64,000 nt of DNA from Diacronema lutheri. Lineage: Eukaryota; Haptophyta; Pavlovophyceae; Pavlovales; Pavlovaceae. Numbering within the stretch: the stretch's first letter is position 1; each line of letters opens with the position of its first letter. The notes under the pieces were generated by a model. It was not told where the DNA came from. It was given only the letters and a program-made list of their open reading frames with translations, and did not search any database. Below, one piece after another: positions 10,993 to 20,581 of this stretch. Where the stretch lies: NCBI GenBank assembly GCA_019448385.1, contig JAGTXO010000033.1, positions 201,001 through 265,000 on the forward strand, in the 5' to 3' direction. The position numbers and the translations under genes are program-made.

Positions 10993-12024
10993 TCACTGCC
11001 GGCGAGGCGAGCGCGCGCAGGTCCGTGAGTCCAAGAAGTTCAGAGTCGAACGAAGGCATGCGACCTCGGCGTTCATGGCTGCTGCCATCGCCGAGAGCGT
11101 CGAGAGCGAGGCCCTGCGTGGGGAAAAGGCGCCTGTCCTCAACCAGTCACTCGTCGCGCGTGCGCACGCGAGAGGGGCGGCCGCACGCGCGCGCGCGTGT
11201 GTGCAAGGCGGGCGTGACGCAATGGCGGCGCGCGCACTGGAGCTGGTCTCGGTACAGCGCGAGCTCGTCGTCGTTGAAGAACTCGGTCGCGATCCAGCGC
11301 GACGCCGGCTTGCGCGCATTGAGCTCGGACTCGGCAGGCGGCGCGAGCCCGCTGGACGCGCGGCTCGTGTTGGAGCCAGACTCGTCGGTCTCGTTGCGCA
11401 CCTGTAAGTCATCCTCCTCAGCGATTGGGTCGACCGCCGCTATTGGCGGCGGGCCCTGCTTTGCGCGTGCCTGCGCCGCGCGCATGTTGGCCTTGTTGGC
11501 GCTCACGACGCGGTTGTGGATGGCGACGAGTCGCTTGATCACATCGAGCACGAGCGTGACACGCACGGCGACGAGGTCGCGCGCGCGGATAAATTCGGGC
11601 GCGCTGAGCGACGGAGTCCAGCTTGGGCAGATCGCGCGCATGCCCGAATACATGTGCGCGACGATCATCTGGTCGCGCATCGCCGGGTCCTTGGGCCAAC
11701 GTGGTGGCGGGTAGTAGCCGTGCGCGCGGAGTGCCGCGGCAATGGGCTGCGAGAAGTTGGTGCAGAGAAAGCGGAAGATGTCGACGAGCGCGCTAGCGTC
11801 GCCTGAGTAGAGGCTGTGCAGGGAGAGGCGAGACGGGCGCGCGACACAGACGGTCTGGGCTTGTTTGCACGATGCCGCACGCGCGACGCGCTCCGCGCTG
11901 CCGACAGGACTCACCTCGCGTCGTGGATCGTGCCAGTGTACTTGATCGTCAGGCAGCGGAAGCGAAGCACCGCGACCGCGTCCACCGCGCCGAGCTGGTA
12001 GGTGACGTGCTTGGAGAGGCTCAT
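10993..12024 (-). CDS. CEP44: CEP44-like centriole/centrosome protein
   Basis: Three exons (12024-11915, 11813-11238, 11113-10993) give about 268 residues. The start MSLSKHVTYQLG is followed across intron 1 by LYSGDASALVDIFRFL. A helical block containing EFIRARDLVAVRVTLVLDVI and HNRV then aligns by pattern with the N-terminal CEP44 domain (GDP...ISYSF, then QFIQCGF...CDILNCV). The C-terminal part is low complexity and then a short helix. In animals CEP44 binds microtubules at the centriole and helps centriole-to-centrosome conversion. The match is by pattern, not strong identity, so the symbol is tentative. Presence of other ciliary genes in the window (DPCD, roadblock) fits a flagellated cell. 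It is divergent from the carrier gene with 96 bp between start codons. Confidence 0.62.
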
Positions 12025-12120
12025 GGTGCGTGATGGACGGCGTGCGGGTCACAGAGGTTGGACGATTTCGCTCCTGTCAATGGCCTCCTTCCCAGGTTTC
12101 AAAAGGGGCGGAAAATTGGG
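12025..12120. promoter_or_regulatory. Divergent promoter region, CEP44-like / mitochondrial carrier
   Basis: Only 96 bp separate the two start codons, so both promoters and 5' UTRs must overlap here or extend into genes. A lower-GC patch lies at about 12055-12120. No core element is recognisable. Confidence 0.35.
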
Positions 12121-13278
12121 ATGGCGGAGAATCTGGTCGAAGGCGGTCGGCACATGAGCGCGACGGCGAAGCCCGTGGAAGGCTCGCTCGAGTGGGACGA
12201 CCTGGACAAGACCAAACTTATCGCATGCATGCCGCTCTTTGGTCTCGCCGTGCGCGTTCCGGTCTATCCGCCGCAGCTCATCAAGACGCGCATCCAGACC
12301 GGGCTGATCGCCGAACAGTCGTTGCTCACGGCCGCACGGCACATCGTGCGCACCGAGGGGCTTTCCGGGCTCTGGCGTGGGTTTGGCGTGTCGCTCTTTG
12401 GTCTGGCAACGGGCCCAGTGTACATCACGGCACTCGAGTCGTCCAAAAAGGCGCTGCGCGCCCTCAACGCAACGCATCGCGTCGTACCCGACGACTCAGC
12501 CGCGATCGCGATGGCGGCGGGCGCGATCGGCTCGATCGCGGGGCAGACGGTCGCCGTGCCGATGGATGTGGTGTCGCAGCGGCTGCAGGTGGCGGCGGTT
12601 GCGTCGACGGCGAATGCGGCGGGCGCGCCCGCCGCGGCGCCCGCCGCGTCGCCCAGCGCGCTTTCGCTCCTTCGCGAGCTCGGGCCACGCGGGCTCTACA
12701 GGTGGCCGGCCACCGCGCCGCTCGCCGCGCGCATGCCCGCCGCGCGCGTGCCTGCCGCGCGCGCGACGCCTCGGCGCGCATTCGCGCCCGCTCGTTCGCC
12801 GCCCGCTTGGCCGAGCCCCCCTTCCCCCCTTCCCCCCTTCCCCTCTGGCGCGCCTGCCGGTAGGGGATTTGGCGTGAGTCTCGCGCAGTACGTCCCCTCG
12901 TCCGCGCTCACGTGGGGCGGCTTTGACGCCGTCTCGCGGCCGCTACGCACGCTCGCCGCTGAGGGTGCGCAGCGGTGGGGCTGGAGGCCATCGCTTGCCG
13001 ACTTGGCCGCATGCGGCGCATCGGGCGGCGTTGCGGGCGCGGTGACCGCCGTCGTCACGTGCCCGCTCGACGTCGTGCGTACGCGGCTGCAGACGCTGCC
13101 GGCCGCGCAGGCGCACGGCGGCGCGGTCAGCGTGGTCGCGGGGATCTGGGCGGCGCGCGGGCCAGCCGGCTTCTATGCCGGCCTCGGCGCGCGCATCGCC
13201 ACGCTGAGCCCGCTGATGATGGCCATCATGAGCGGTTACGAGGCGCTCAAGCGAACATGTGTCAAGCCAAAACAGTAG
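12121..13278 (+). CDS. SLC25A44: Mitochondrial carrier, SLC25A44-like
   Basis: Two exons (12121-12701, 12864-13278) give about 331 residues, the usual carrier length. Three carrier repeats are visible with signatures PPQLIKTRIQ, PMDVVSQRLQ and PLDVVRTRLQ; the first lacks the acidic residue, as in SLC25A44. The N-terminal LEWDDLDKTK matches the IEWEHLDKKK of human SLC25A44, and GLYRGFGVSLAQYVPSSALTW is restored across the intron (donor AG/GTGGCC, acceptor GGTAG). In animals SLC25A44 imports branched-chain amino acids through the inner mitochondrial membrane; that substrate is a family inference here. An in-frame ATG at 12154 is an alternative start. Confidence 0.85.
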   Translation: MAENLVEGGRHMSATAKPVEGSLEWDDLDKTKLIACMPLFGLAVRVPVYPPQLIKTRIQTGLIAEQSLLTAARHIVRTEGLSGLWRGFGVSLFGLATGPVYITALESSKKALRALNATHRVVPDDSAAIAMAAGAIGSIAGQTVAVPMDVVSQRLQVAAVASTANAAGAPAAAPAASPSALSLLRELGPRGLYRWPATAPLAARMPAARVPAARATPRRAFAPARSPPAWPSPPSPLPPFPSGAPAGRGFGVSLAQYVPSSALTWGGFDAVSRPLRTLAAEGAQRWGWRPSLADLAACGASGGVAGAVTAVVTCPLDVVRTRLQTLPAAQAHGGAVSVVAGIWAARGPAGFYAGLGARIATLSPLMMAIMSGYEALKRTCVKPKQ

Positions 13279-13490
13279 CAGCACGGCAATGGGGGTCGAG
13301 GTTCAGCTGAGCCATTGCCCTTGGCCGACTGAACGGCACGCGGACGACAGTAGCCACTTGCTGGCGCTGGCGCCGACCCCGCCAAAGGCCACGGCAGCGC
13401 GCCGCTTTGCGAAGCGTCGTCGACGGTTTGCCGGCACCGTATGCCCGGTGGTGGCGCAGAGCGCGACGGAGGGACCAGCATCCGCGCGGG

Positions 13491-13691
13491 TCACGCTTGC
13501 CGAGCGGCGGCGTCCGCAGCTGCGCGCTCGCGCGACCGTTGCGCCTCGCGCTTTTCCGCCATCGTCTCGTAGCTGCCGCGCTCGCGGTCTTTCCGGCGGT
13601 AGTAAATGGGCACGGCGCCGAGCGCGCACACGATGGCGGTGCCAACCACGACGAAGATGCGCTCCCTGCGGGTCAGCGGCGCCGTGCTCAT
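13491..13691 (-). CDS. Small single-pass membrane protein, possibly SMIM20/MITRAC7-like
   Basis: A 66-residue frame starts at MSTAPLTRRER. One transmembrane segment, about residues 11-28 (IFVVVGTAIVCALGAVPIYY), is followed by a highly charged tail rich in Arg, Glu and Lys. The layout (short basic N-terminus, one helix ending in PIYY/PIYF, charged tail) resembles SMIM20/MITRAC7, a cytochrome-c-oxidase assembly micropeptide of the mitochondrial inner membrane. Such short proteins give weak evidence, so the function is only a suggestion. It converges on the carrier gene with about 210 bp between stops and is divergent from prefoldin 6. Confidence 0.5.
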   Translation of the reverse strand: MSTAPLTRRERIFVVVGTAIVCALGAVPIYYRRKDRERGSYETMAEKREAQRSRERAAADAAARQA

Positions 13692-13904
13692 CGCTGGCGG
13701 GCGTCGCGCGTACTTTCGCGACAATGGCGCCCGGCTGGAACTTTTACAATGCGTTGTGAGTAATAAGTTCTGGCCTGGCGTAAAAGATATATTGGAACAT
13801 AAAAGATAAAAGCCCTCGACGGTCGGCAGCCCCGGAGTACGCGGCGGTTGGAGTCGAGGAGCCCGGCGTCGTCACGCGCCGTCCGCGGCTGAAGGCGCCA
13901 AGCC
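13692..13904. promoter_or_regulatory. Divergent promoter region with AT-rich core
   Basis: The 213 bp between the SMIM20-like gene and prefoldin 6 contain a marked AT-rich patch (about 13755-13812) including GATATATT and ATAAAAGATAAAAG, which stands out in this GC-rich window and may be a TATA-like core promoter for prefoldin 6. Confidence 0.45.
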
Positions 13905-14463
13905 ATGGCCGAAATCGAGGGCGAGATCACAGTATTCCGCCAGATCCAGAAGGGTGCGCTGCCGCGCACGAGGCTGTGCGGGCAGAGCGCGCGTGCGCAC
14001 GCGTTCCTCACGGTTGGTGCGCCTGCCGCGTGGGCGCGCGCGCGCAGAGCTGGAGCGCGCGATCAATCTGAAGCACCAGGCGTTGTCGCAAGTGGGGGAG
14101 AATGAGATGGTCGTTGCTGAGCTCCAGTTTCTCGAGGAGGATGCCAAGGTCTTCAAGCTGATCGGCCCCGTGCTCGTGCAGCAGGACGTCGTTGAGGTGA
14201 AGGCCAACGTGAGCACTCGGATCGAATTCATCAAAAAGGACATGGCCAAGATCGACGCGCAGATCAAGGACTACGAGAAGAAAGCGGAGGAGCAGCGCCA
14301 AAAGGTGCGCGCGCCGCCGCGCTGCTGCGCCGTGCGAGCGCGCGGCGGGCGCTTGGCCGTGCCTCGGCTGTGCTCGCGGCTCATGCGAGCGATTGCTGCG
14401 CGGTGCGGCCACGCGACGCGGCAGGTGATGCGCATGCAACAAAGCAAGGCCGCCGCGCAATAG
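13905..14463 (+). CDS. PFDN6: Prefoldin subunit 6
   Basis: Three exons (13905-13953, 14048-14304, 14425-14463) give 114 residues, close to the usual size of beta-type prefoldin subunits. Exon 1 encodes MAEIEGEITVFRQIQK; exon 2 carries LERAINLKHQALSQVGENE, then VFKLIGPVLVQQDVVE, the conserved hairpin of PFDN6; exon 3 encodes VMRMQQSKAAAQ. Both helices are coiled-coil-like. The protein is part of the hexameric prefoldin chaperone, which hands unfolded actin and tubulin to CCT in the cytosol. Both introns start GTGCGC and end CAG, and both joins are in phase. Confidence 0.92.
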
Positions 14464-14510
14464 AGTCAATTGTTCTCTGACTGGGCCGATGAGCCAGGAT
14501 TGCGATCATG

Positions 14511-14662
14511 TACTAACGACGCTTCCGACGGGTCAACAGATGGGGTCAGGAAGTGCGGGGTCAGGAAGTGCGCAGCGAGGCGCCAGGCGGAGCAGGCCCA
14601 AAGGCCCACACGCGCCTAGCCACCGCGCGCCGCCGCCCGCGCGCCGCCGCACCGGTGGCCGC
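14511..14662 (+). repeat. Dispersed repeat, copy A
   Basis: This 152-bp segment matches 36538-36675 in inverted orientation almost perfectly. Copy A has an internal 15-bp tandem duplication (GGGTCAGGAAGTGCG) missing from copy B; copy B has one extra T; one substitution is seen. It lies between the 3' ends of two genes. ATG flanks it on both sides, possibly a 3-bp target duplication, but that is weak. Confidence 0.85.
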
Positions 14663-14682
14663 ATGGGCGCCCCATACATGCC

Positions 14683-17600
14683 TCACGCGCGTGAGAACTC
14701 GCGCGTGCAGACAATGTCGCCGTACGTCATCTCGAGCACGAGCTTTGCGTCCGCGCCGGAGCCGAGCAGATACCGACGCCTGCGCACGGCGCGCGGCGGC
14801 GCGCGGCAGCACACAATGTAAGCTCCGCTACAGCGCGCGCGCGCGTCGGGACGGCGGCCGAGGCGCGCGCGGGCGATCGTGTGGCACGCGCGCGCGCACA
14901 TGGTCATTCGCGCCATCTTGCTACGCCGCGCCGGGTCGGTGGGCGTCACGTCTGTGACGAGCACGTCGCCCTCCCACCTGCTGAGCTTGAGCACGGCGAT
15001 TCCGTCAACGTCGTCGTCGACCTCGCGCCCTGCCCGAAGCGAAGCAGCGCGCGGTGGCGGGGGGAGGCATGCGCGACACGGTTGGTGGCGAGCGGGTGGG
15101 ACGATGGGAGGCGCGGCGCAGCGCGGCGCAGACGAGCGGGGAGGCAGCGTGCAGAGGCGAGGGGAGCAGTATGCCCGACTGATGCGCGCAGGGCCGCCAG
15201 CCGCATCGCAGGACGCCACGCCCGCACGAGCGCGCGCCACGCACCGATGGGCAACGCCTCGGTCTTGGGCCCGAGCGCCGGCCTCTGCGTCGTGAACTGC
15301 CAGCCCTCGTCCGTCCGCTCCCACTCGTGCTTGGGCGCCATCCGAGCAGCCGCGGCGCGCTTGATGTAATTGACACCGAGAGCGCTGAGATACTCGTCAA
15401 GCTTGGCCGAGCGCGTCAGCACCCAGCTGCCCGAGAAGTCAACCGACGAACCCGGCGCGCTTGGCGTCGGCGGCGCGCTCGCCGCCGCCTCGACCGCCGC
15501 GGCCGTCAGCTGCGCGCCGCTTGGCGAGCTCGGCGCGTTCGGCGCGACCGCGCCGTCGCCGTCGCCGCCTGCGCCCGCGCTGGCCGGCGGCGGCGGCGCC
15601 GAGCTGGGCGCGCGCACGGGCGAGGGCGTGGGCGTGCCCGCGGGCGTGCGCGGGCCGGCGCCGTGCCGCGCGAATGCCGCCATCGACGCCGCGTGCACCG
15701 CCTCGCCCTCGTCCTCGCCGACGGCGGTGACGGCGAGCGCGGGCGCCTCGGGCCGCGCCGTGCGAGGTGGCGCGCCACCATCGCCGCCACCATCGCCGAG
15801 CGAGCCGCGGCTGTCGCCGCCCGCACCGACAGGATTGACGGCGCGTACGTACCCGGCCGGGCGAGCAAAGACGCGCTCGCACACCACGCCCGCGGCCTCC
15901 ATCTCGAGCACGAGCTCCTCGCCACCGCCATCGCGCGCGCGCACGTACCGCCGGCTGGGGCGCGAGAGCGCACAGGGAACAAAGGAGGGGAAAGGAGGGG
16001 AAAGGAGGGGAAAGGAGGGGAAAGGAGGGGAAAGGGGGGGAAAGGGGGGGAAAGGAGGGGAAAGGAGGGAGGGGGGGGGGGGGGGGGGGTTGGGGCGGTG
16101 CGAATGAGTGCGCGGCGCGGCGCGAATGCGGGCGGGTGGGTGGGCGGGTGGGTGGGCGGGCGGGCTGGCGGGCAGGCTGGCGGGCGGGCTGGCGGGCTGG
16201 CTGGCGGGCGGGATGGCGGGCGGGCGGGCGGGGGGAAGGGGGGGGCGGGGGGAGAGAAAGAAGGGAGGGGACGGGGCGCGCGCGCGCACAGCGTGATGTC
16301 CGGAAGCTGCGGCTCGCCCTTGCGCCTTGGCTCGCGCTGCGTAACGGTTGTAACGAGCGCGCCCCGCTCCCAGTGGCTCGTCTTGACCAGCGGTATCCCG
16401 TCGATCTCGTCAGAGATTGGCCGCCCTGAGCGCAGAGGCGCGCGCCGCGTGTGCGAGTAGGCCCGTGAAAAGGGGACACGAACAAAGAAAAGGGAGGGAA
16501 AACAAAACAGGAAAAGCGCCCACCCCGCGGTGAGCGCTGGCCATGCGCGACGACGGGACGCGCGCGGCGCACGCCGGCGACGCGCAGCGGCGCGCACCGA
16601 TCGGCAGCAGCTCCGTCTTGGCGCCCACGGGCGACTGCACGACCATCTGCCAGTCGCCATGCGCATTGCGATTCCACTCTTGGCTCGGTTTGAAGCCGCT
16701 CGCCAATTTGCGCTTGAGCGGGCCGACGTTGAGCGCGCGGAGGAACTCGTCGAGGCGTTCTGAGCTGTGCAGCACCCACGCACCAGAGAAGTCGGCGTGC
16801 ACACCACCCGCCATGCCGCGCGCCGCGCCGCCCGCCGCGCGATCGGCCGCGAGCGCGCCCTCGCGCGCCGCCTCGTCGCGCTGCGCGTGCCTCGCCTCGG
16901 CGGGAAGGAGGACGCGCACCTGCACGCAGCGGCGGCGGAGCGCGCGCCCGCCGTAGCCGCGGCACGTGATCGCGAGGCCGAGCGGCTCGGCGTCCGCGCC
17001 GAGCGCGCGCATCCGCGTGATCAGATCCGCCTTCACCGTCTGCGCGCGCTGCAGCGACAAATCGTCGTTGTACTGCGCGGGCTCGGCGTTTGCCGTGTGG
17101 CCCTCGAGAGCGATGGCGAGCGGCGGCAGGCCGCGCGCGCCCATCCGGCCGTTGACGGCGTGCAGCGCGGCGGCGAGCTCGTCGAGCAGCTCGTCCTCGG
17201 CCTGGTCCGACTTGTAGGTTGCCGCATCGCCCGCGAACTCAAACTGCCGCTCGAGCCCGATTTGCAACGCCGGCAGGTCGAGGGTCACGAGCCGGAGCGC
17301 GCACACCAACGGCGTCACCTCGGCCTGCACCTCGCCGAGCAGCGCGCGGTACGCTTTGGCCTCGTCGTCGTCATCCGCGCCGTCACCGCCAACGGCGCCA
17401 CTGCCACGGCCACCGCTCGCCGTGCTCGAATCGGCCGCTGCCGCCGCGTCGGCGGGTGCGAGGAGCGTGACGGTGACGCACCGGCGTAACATCACCGAGC
17501 CGCCATACCCGCGGCAGACGATGCGCATCGGCTCGCCCTCCGCGTCCGTCGCCAGGCCGCGCAGCCGCGCGGAGAGGTCGTCGCGCACGCGCTGCGCGCG

Positions 17601-20522
17601 GAGGAGCGAGAGAGCCTCGTTGTCGCCGCGCGGCTCGGCGTTGGCCGTGTGCCCGCCCAGCTCGACGACGGGCGGCGGAAGGGCCGCACCGCGCGCCGCG
17701 TCGCCGACGGCGTGCAGCGCGGCGGCGAGCTCGTCGAGCAGCTCGTCCTCGGCCTGATTCGACTCGTAGGTCGCCGCATCGCCCGCGAATTCAAACTGCC
17801 GCTCGAGCCCGATTTGCAAGCCGCCCAACCGTACGCGCACGAGCGGTGCCGTTTCGCCCAGCCGCGCGTCGAGCGCCGGCTGCAGCGCGCCGAGCGCGCG
17901 CGCGTACGCTGCGCGCTCAGCGGTGCCGCCGGGCGGCGAGCCTGGCGGCGTCGAGCGGCGCGCCGGCAGCGTGCCCGCGCGGCCGCGCTCGAGCTCGCGC
18001 GCGCGCGCCGCCTCCGCCTCATCCGGCGAGAGGATGGCCAACTCGACGCACGAGCCACGTCCGAGCACGCCGCCGTGGCCGACAGCGGAGAAGAGCGCGT
18101 GCACGTCAGCGGCGGTCGCGTGGCTCGCCGCGCCGCGCGGCAGCGCGAGCAGCCGCGCGACAATGTCGTCCATTACGCGCACCGCGCGCGCGAGCGAGCG
18201 CGTCTCGACCTCGGCGCGAGGCTGCGAGTGGTAGGTGTGCCCTTCGACGCTCACGTGCGGCGGCGGCAGGCCGCGCGCCTCGCACTCGGCGTGCACGGCG
18301 CCGAGCACGGCCGCCAGCTCGTCGAGCAGCTCGCCCTCGGCCTGCTCGTCGGCATACGCTGCCTCCTCGGCAAAGTCGAATTGGCGCGCGAGGCGGATCG
18401 TGAGGTTGCGCAGGTCGAGCGTGACGAGCCGCAGCGGCGAGCGGAGGCGCGCCTCGGCGCCCGGCTGCACCGCCGCCAGCTCGCGCCCGTACGCCTGCCG
18501 CGCCGCCGCCGAGGCGCTCGTCGCCACCGCCGGCAGCTGCGACGCGGTCGAAGTCTCGGACGAGCTCACGCGCTTGAACGCGGCCGCGCGCGCGCCGTCG
18601 GCAAGCGACGCGGCGGCGGTGTCGGTGGCGACGGCGGCGGCGACGCCCGCCGCGCCCGCCGCGCCGTGCGCGCGCAGCTGCTCCGTCGCCTCGCTCGGCG
18701 CGAGCACGCGCAGCCGCACCGAACGCTCGCGCAGCGTGCTGCCGCCCAGCCCGCGCGCGACGATGCGCGCGCGCAGGTCGTCGTGCGACACGGCGCCGTC
18801 GGGCAGCGCGATGAGCAGCGCGTCGAGAAGGTCGGTGCGCACGCGCTGCGCGCGGAGGAGCGAGAGAGCCTCGTTGAAGTCGGCGGGCTCGGCGTTCACC
18901 GTGTGACCCTCGAGCACGACGACGAGCGGCCGCATGCCGCGCGCGGCGAGCGCGGCATGCACCTCGCCGAGCGCGAGCGCGAGCTGAGCGGTCAGTTCGC
19001 GCTCCGCCGCGGCCTCGATGTATTCGGCCTCGTTGCCTTTGAACTCCCACTGGCGTGCGAGGCTGATCCGCAAGTCGCGCAGCTCGAGTCGGACCAGCGG
19101 CGCGCGCGCGCCGATCTGCCGCTCGGCATCCGCCTGCACCTCGCCAAGCGACTGGCCGTACGCGGCGCGCTCCGCCTTGTCGGTGCGCGCGTCCGCTGCG
19201 GCCTCAACGCCGACGCTGCCCGGCGGCACGCCGCCGCCGATCGCGCGGCCTTTGCCGCCACCACCGCTACCCGTCGCCGCCGCCGCCGCCGCCTCGGCCG
19301 CCGCCTCCTCGCGGATGCGCGCGGCCTCGCCGGCGCTGAGAAGCCGTGCCTCGAGCGCGCGGCGCGCGCGCGCGCGCGAGCCGCCGTGGCCGACGGCGTC
19401 GATGAGGACGTGCGTGTCGTGCACGCCGGCGCGCGTGAGCTCGGCGGGCCACACCGCGCGCAGCTTGTCGCGCAGGAGCGCACGCGCCGCCTCGGCCCGG
19501 CGCAGCGTGAGCGCGGCCATCTTGGCGCGCGGCTCGGTGTCGGCGGAGTGGGCTTCGAGGGAGAGCGCGAGCGGTGGCTGGCTGTGCGCGCGCAGGAGGA
19601 GGGCGGCCTCGACGAGAGCGCGCGCGAGCTGCTCGAACAGCGCCTCCGCCTCCGCCTCCGCCTCAAACTTGGCCTCGCCCACCGCGAACTCGACGCCGGC
19701 GCGCAGCTCGACGTGGAGCGCTGCGAGGGCGATGGCGACGCGGTCGATGGGCGGGCGCGCGCTCCCGATCGCAGAGTCGAGCTCGGGCTGAAGCTCTGCG
19801 AGCTCGGCGGCGTAGGTGCGCCGCTCCTCCTCTTCGCGCCGCTCGCGGTCCACCTCGAGCGTTAGCGCCACCATCTGCTCGTCCGCGCCGGTTGCAGCGG
19901 TGTGCGGCAGCAGCTCCGCCGTCTGCGCGAGCGTCGCGCGCAGCTCGGCGGCAAAATGGCGCACGCCGAGCTGACCGCCGTGCGCCTCGAGGCCGAGCGC
20001 GCGGGCGAGCGCGTCCGCTCGCGCGTCCGCGCCGCGCGCGCCCTCTGCGCCGCCGTCCGACGCCGCCGCGGCGAGGCGGAGCGCGTCGCGCACCTTGCCG
20101 ATCGGCAGCGCGCCGTCGTGGTCCTCGTCGAACATGCCGAACGCGCGGCGGATGGCGACGTCGAGGGTCTGCCCCGTCGCGACGAGGCGAAGGTAGAGTG
20201 TGCAGAACTCTTCGCGCGACAGCTTCGGCTTGTCCAGCATCTCGGGCCCCGCGAGCGCGACGAGCTCGCGCTCGCTCAGTGCAAAGCCGCACACGGAGAG
20301 CGCGCCGAGCAGCTCGGACGTGTGCAGCTGCTTGTGCTTCTCGACGATGCGCCAGGCGAGGTCAAACTCGGCGCGTAGCGCGGCCGGCATGCTCCCGTCC
20401 GGTCGCAGCTCGTCGTACGGCGCGACGCGCACGTCGTGCACCAGAGTCAGCGCGCTCATGTTTGGCAACAGCGCCGTGTTCTTGCGGCCAGCAGCCAGGG
20501 AACCCAGGGATGCGCGTGACAT
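14683..20522 (-). CDS. EF-hand, five OmpA-like modules and two FABP-like modules in one protein
   Basis: Five exons (20522-16598, 16425-16290, 15954-15245, 15029-14900, 14779-14683) give about 1665 residues; an in-frame ATG at 20459 is an equally good start. Near the N-terminus an EF-hand-like loop, DEDHDGALPIGK, is visible. Five tandem modules of 180-200 residues follow, each ending with an OmpA-C-like signature such as LEGHTANAEP, then LSLxRAQxVxxDL and CRGYGG. After these come two lipid-binding-protein-like modules, beginning FSGAWVLHSSERLDEFLRAL and FSGSWVLTRSAKLDEYLSAL and ending ELVLEMEAAGVVCERVF and KLVLEMTYGDIVCTREF, the FABP pattern. Each FABP module is split by introns at the same two sites and phases. 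There is no evident signal peptide, so OmpA-type peptidoglycan binding is unlikely. Function is unknown; lipid binding is inferred. Confidence 0.82.
15975..16240. repeat. Simple repeats inside an intron of the OmpA-FABP gene
   Basis: The 335-nt intron 15955-16289 contains about nine GGGGAAAGGA-like units (15978-16065), a G run (16070-16090) and GGGC/GGCT tetranucleotide-like repeats (16128-16235). On the coding strand these are pyrimidine-rich. Confidence 0.85.
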
Positions 20523-20581
20523 ATGTCACTGCTCCGTGACGGGTGTTTCGTGCTGCAACGCGGTGCTACAAAACGTCCAGC
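20523..20581. promoter_or_regulatory. Very short divergent promoter region
   Basis: Only 59 bp (or 122 bp if the OmpA-FABP gene starts at 20459) separate two divergent start codons. The sequence is less GC-rich than its flanks. Shared promoter function is inferred from arrangement. Confidence 0.35.

Noticed and set aside
11040-11060. tRNA-like TTCAGAGTCGAACGAAGG near 11039
   Set aside because: Flanking sequence does not form acceptor or anticodon stems, and the stretch is the last exon of the CEP44-like gene.
14683-20522. Bacterial contamination, suggested by OmpA-like signatures
   Set aside because: The gene has four in-phase spliceosomal-type introns, FABP-like modules and the same base composition as its neighbours.
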